DNA from: Nematopogon swammerdamellus
Taxonomy: Eukaryota > Arthropoda > Insecta > Lepidoptera > Adelidae
Direction: 5' to 3'
DNA: 64,000 nucleotides
Assembly: GCA_946902875.1 (NCBI GenBank)
Contig: OX336351.1
Span: 2,294,001-2,358,000, forward strand
Below, piece after piece: positions 61,231 through 64,000 of this stretch. A program made the translations under genes and the position numbers. The notes beneath the pieces are model-generated. The model was not told where the DNA came from, ran no database searches, and saw only the letters and a list, made by a program, of their open reading frames with translations. Positions within the stretch are counted from its first letter, which is position 1. Every line of letters begins with the position of its first letter.

Positions 61231-61857
61231 GGCCAAGTGCGAGTCGAACTCGCGCACCGACGTTTCCGTATCGTCATGTCATGGTCAGCACCACTTACGC
61301 CATCTATGTATTAGTTAAAATGCTTCATACTCTTTTCGGTAGATGGCGCACATACACTTTCTAATTTCTTGTATGGCGACCCCGTGAATTTTTTACGTTT
61401 TTCTTATTTTCATTACTTGTTGTTGTATCGGCCATAATATAATAAATAACACATATTCGCTGGTGATCTGGCAGAAAGTCCTATCTAAATTTTTGCCAAA
61501 TTCAGATTTTGGTGGTAATATGTCCTATATAATTTTTTCCACAATGTCAGGACAAAATTCAGGCGACTTTATTCTAAAATAAACTAAAATAGAATTAAAT
61601 TGTACGTGTTTTTTTTTTACATTGTAAGACCCTAAGTTCTGAACAAAACAGTTTCACGTCTCTTGAAAAATTTACATTTTTGAGATAGGACTTTCTGCCA
61701 GATCACCAACGAATATTCTGTGAAAATTTCAACGGGCTACCTATTACGGTTCAAGAGATACAGCCCTCGGACAGACAGACGGACAGCCAGACAGACAGAC
61801 AGGCAGACAGACAGTAGGCTTAGTAATAGGGTCCCGTACAACGAATACAGAACCCTA
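61230..61857 (+). repeat. Dispersed repeat E copy, invaded by a MITE
   Basis: GGCCAAGTGCGAGTCGAACT ... TTGTTGTATCGGCCATAAT, then the MITE, then GTGAAAATTTCAACGGGC ... GAATACAGAACCCTAA. Confidence 0.78.
61459..61712. mobile_element. 254-bp MITE with TGGTGATCTGGCAGAAAGTC ends
   Basis: Perfect 26-bp inverted ends: TGGTGATCTGGCAGAAAGTC-CTATCT and the inverse at 61684-61709. Flanked by ATATTC on both sides (61453-61458, 61713-61718), which also restores repeat E when joined. No match to a superfamily I know. Confidence 0.85.
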
Positions 61858-61915
61858 ATTGGAAGCAATCATGATTGAAAGTTTGACACCGTTGCAGCAG
61901 ATACGTCCGTATTAC

Positions 61916-62043
61916 CTTGGCATCGCTCTTCGGCCTTGACCCCAGGAAAAATTTTGTCCGAACAGAGATTCCGCATCACCCTCTCGATCAGATGTGGTCC
62001 ATTGTGACTCCAGATGTCGCCTCTGAAGTTTGTCCTTATCTCC
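61916..62043 (-). CDS. Alpha-1,4-glycosyltransferase (A4GALT-like), penultimate exon
   Basis: On the - strand: REIRTNFRGDIWSHNGPHLI, then ERVMRNLCSDKIFPGVKAEE and RCQ, the family's conserved WxHNGP..L.RV....C block around the C-terminal half of the catalytic domain. Acceptor GTTACAG|GGAG (62044-62050), donor CCAAG|GTAAT (61915). Ends with one base of a Gly codon completed by the exon at 55679, so the two exons are consecutive. The remaining N-terminal exons are not in the 2 kb to the right. Host enzyme of the Golgi; acceptor sugar cannot be told from these exons. Confidence 0.87.
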
Positions 62044-62069
62044 CTGTAACGATCAACTTTTAATTAAAC

Positions 62070-62135
62070 CTCTCCCTCTCCATCTCCCTCTCCCCCTCCC
62101 TCTCCCTCTCTGTCTCCCTCTACCCCTCCCACTTG
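62070..62135. repeat. CT-rich simple repeat
   Basis: (CTCCCT)n-like tract, CCCTCTCCCTCTCCATCTC and variants, in the intron just upstream (on the - strand) of the glycosyltransferase exon. Confidence 0.85.
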
Positions 62136-62318
62136 CTCTTCTTCGTGGGTGTAATTGAACCAGATAGAACAAATTGTGACAAGTTCGAGTGCAGTCTTAC
62201 TGCCATGTAAATGGTCAATAAACAAAACAAAATGCGATCATGAATGTATTCGGGATGAGAACTGCATGTGAAGGCACCCACACTTGTTAACCGACAGGGA
62301 CAGGTAACCGTGACTTGT

Positions 62319-62793
62319 ACCGTGTGGGGTCGGTACTTAAAAAGAATAGCCCCACTGCATCTCTCCCCGTCGCATGTCGTAAAAGTCGACTAAGGGATAA
62401 GAAAATTCGTCAGCCTCGGTAGCTCAGTGGCGCGGTTGGTTAGTCAACTGTTATTAAGCAACGCTGAGCGCGGTCAGTGATTGGATGGGTGACCGCTCGA
62501 CCGTTGGAGGCTGACCGTGGTTCGGATTCCACGTTAAACTGTAGGCCCCTTCCCTTCTTACCTTACTAGGTGGTAGGGTTTATCCCGGCCGGGTTGGTAC
62601 CACCGCACTGAACCAAACGTCGGTCGAAACGGCTATGTAAATAGTTCGTGCTTTCCGTCCAGTTTAGTGTAGCCGACGTGAAATGAAGGGAAGCACTGAC
62701 ATGGCACCTAGTTCACCCTGTGTTATGGGCTGACATCACGGATGTTGTAGGTGATGTAGCCAATCGTGTCAGGTTCCATAAAAAAAAAAAAAC
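62319..62793 (+). mobile_element. Composite SINE: B head joined to full SINE A
   Basis: B head TACCGTGTGGGGTCGGTAC ... GTCGACTAAGGGATAAG, junction AAAATTCGTCAGCC, then a complete SINE A (62406-62793) with GGTTCCATAAAAAAAAAAA. Same junction as 23199-23629. Confidence 0.85.
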
Positions 62794-62940
62794 ATGTTTG
62801 ATAGCGCTTTGTCACTTCTAGCAACTATTTAGTAATCTATTTAGTAAGTAACTATTTAGTAATCTGTGCTTCTAGTATTATTAGTTCCGTGTAGCCACTA
62901 GCCAAGCATGTGAGCAAGCATGTGAGTTACCATAAAAAAT

Positions 62941-63185
62941 TAATCCTTCCTTACCTATAATAAAATCCAACCTCTGCTTTCTGTCTGAGTGTCTGAGTGT
63001 CTGAGTGTATGTCTGTCTGTCCGCTTATAACTCGAGAACCACTGAACCGATTTTAATAAAACAAAATTCTACAGATAGCTTGATTCTTCCCATCAACTAT
63101 AGGCTACTTACTATCACGCTAAATGGCTTATGAGGTTAGCAGTGAAGTGAAATATGAGAGCGGGCGGAGCCGCGGGCACAGCTAG
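62941..63185 (+). mobile_element. Helitron-like element H copy
   Basis: Begins A|TCCTTCCTTACC and ends GCCGCGGGCACAGCTAG|T, which fits insertion between A and T as for Helitrons. Contains GTCTGAGTGT repeats. Confidence 0.65.
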
Positions 63186-63197
63186 TATTATATAAAT

Positions 63198-63380
63198 ACT
63201 AGCTGTGCCCGCGACTTCGTCCGCGTGGACTTATCACGACGCCATCTACCGGGTCCAATTGTATCTTCGAACCATCCAGGGATCCACTCAAATATACACA
63301 AAAAATTTCATCCAAATCGGTCCAGCCGTTAAGGAGCAGTTAGGTGACAAACACACGTACAGAAGAATTATATAATATGT
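63198..63380 (-). repeat. Helitron-like repeat, second type
   Basis: ACTAGCTGTGCCCGCGACTT ... CCAAATCGGTCCAGCCGTT ... ACAAACACACGTACAGAAG. Same terminal motif as H in reverse, different body. Known in style from lepidopteran genomes. Confidence 0.55.
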
Positions 63381-63385
63381 AACTA

Positions 63386-63590
63386 GCTGCGCCCGCGGCT
63401 CCGCCCGCTCTCATATTTGACTTCTCTGCTTAGAAAAGTAGCCTATAGTTGATGGGAAGAACCAAGCTATCCGTAGAAGCAAACTGTATTAAAATCGGTT
63501 CAGTGGTTCTCAAGTTATAAGCGGACAGACAGACATACATACAGACAGAAAGCAGACGTTGGATTTTATTAAAGGTAGGAAAGGAAGGAT
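63386..63590 (-). mobile_element. Helitron-like element H copy, inverted
   Basis: ACTAGCTGCGCCCGCGGCTC to GGATTTTATTAAAGGTAGG. Short internal deletion at about 63432. With 62941-63185 it repeats the inverted-pair layout seen at 3.7-4.2 kb. Confidence 0.6.
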
Positions 63591-64000
63591 GGAACACCTT
63601 ATCTAGCTATTAGCTAATTAAATAACTCCGGTTTCATAATAACAGCCCATATATGCGTGCAGGCAGACACAGCGCAGTGGAGGCTAAATTGACTGACCGC
63701 ATACAGAATACAGAATTATTTTGTTTACATAGCATGTATTTAAATGTTATATTATTAATTAGTACCTAGCACGTACCTAGGCATTATTATGATTAATTTT
63801 TCTTCAATTCTCACACTCAAGGCATTTTTTTCCACTCGATTTTACATCGACTCTTAAGCATCCAAAGGTTGACTGGAAGAAATCTCTATAAGAATAAGAA
63901 TAAGAATAAGAATAAAATATTTTTATTTACACACTTTTTACATTATACTTACCTACATTAAAATACATTTAATCTTAGCACAAGCTAAGTGCAGTATGTA
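63591..64000. other. Unclassified DNA with (GAATAA)n
   Basis: A GAATAAGAATAAGAATAAGAATA microsatellite-like run lies at 63892-63916. I see no glycosyltransferase exon on the - strand here, nor any other coding motif. Confidence 0.4.

Overview
The window is TE-dense nuclear DNA from an insect, almost certainly a moth or butterfly. This rests on the repeat families I recognise as typical of lepidopteran genomes (Helitron-like ends around GCCCGCGGCTTCG, an RTE LINE tail ending in WTDTG and a TGA run, short SINEs), on clan-3-type P450 coding, and on GT-AG introns filled with repeats. There is no bacterial gene organisation. Most open frames in the window are chance frames inside repeats.

Two host genes can be reconstructed. 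(1) A complete cytochrome P450 on the + strand runs from 14358 to 30673 in nine exons. All junctions are GT-AG and phase-consistent and give a conceptual 582-aa protein with membrane anchor, WRKLR helix C, GGFETT helix I, ETLR helix K, PERF and a heme loop with Cys519. Its introns are loaded with SINEs, MITEs, LINE tails and a 57-bp minisatellite, and its last 14 codons are the first unit of a 43-bp minisatellite that continues downstream. (2) The last two exons of an alpha-1,4-glycosyltransferase (Gb3-synthase/A4GALT-like) lie on the - strand at 62043-61916 and 55679-55426, separated by a 6.2-kb intron. The rest of that gene lies beyond the right edge.

Layout: 1-8.9 kb is SINEs, a 290-bp GA tract, Helitron-like copies and a LINE 3' fragment. 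8.9-10.4 kb is a foldback-type element carrying a captured coding fragment. 11-14 kb is SINE fragments and the P450 5' flank. 14.4-30.7 kb is the P450 gene. 30.6-31.8 kb is the minisatellite. 32-36 kb is nested SINEs and MITEs. 36.05-39.56 kb is a near-intact APE-type LINE with one frameshift. 40.29-43.26 kb is a young LTR retroelement reduced to LTR, primer-binding site, LTR. 44.8-49.95 kb is a hAT-like element with a complete Transib (RAG1-related) transposon inside it. 51-53.2 kb is tandem-array and nested TIR elements. 53.5-61.7 kb is the glycosyltransferase intron, full of MITEs, palindromes and LINE/SINE pieces. 61.9-64 kb is the glycosyltransferase exon plus Helitron-like and SINE copies.

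The most notable items are: the 4,695-bp Transib at 45185-49879, with an open 718-aa RAG1-core-like transposase, termini beginning with the exact RSS heptamer CACAGTG and a 5-bp CGGCG duplication; a SINE family whose head combines a tRNA-type A box with a 5S rRNA internal-promoter segment and which forms several recurrent chimeras with a second SINE; and the LTR-PBS-LTR insertion, whose two 1.47-kb LTRs are nearly identical. These are readings by eye. No database search or alignment was run.
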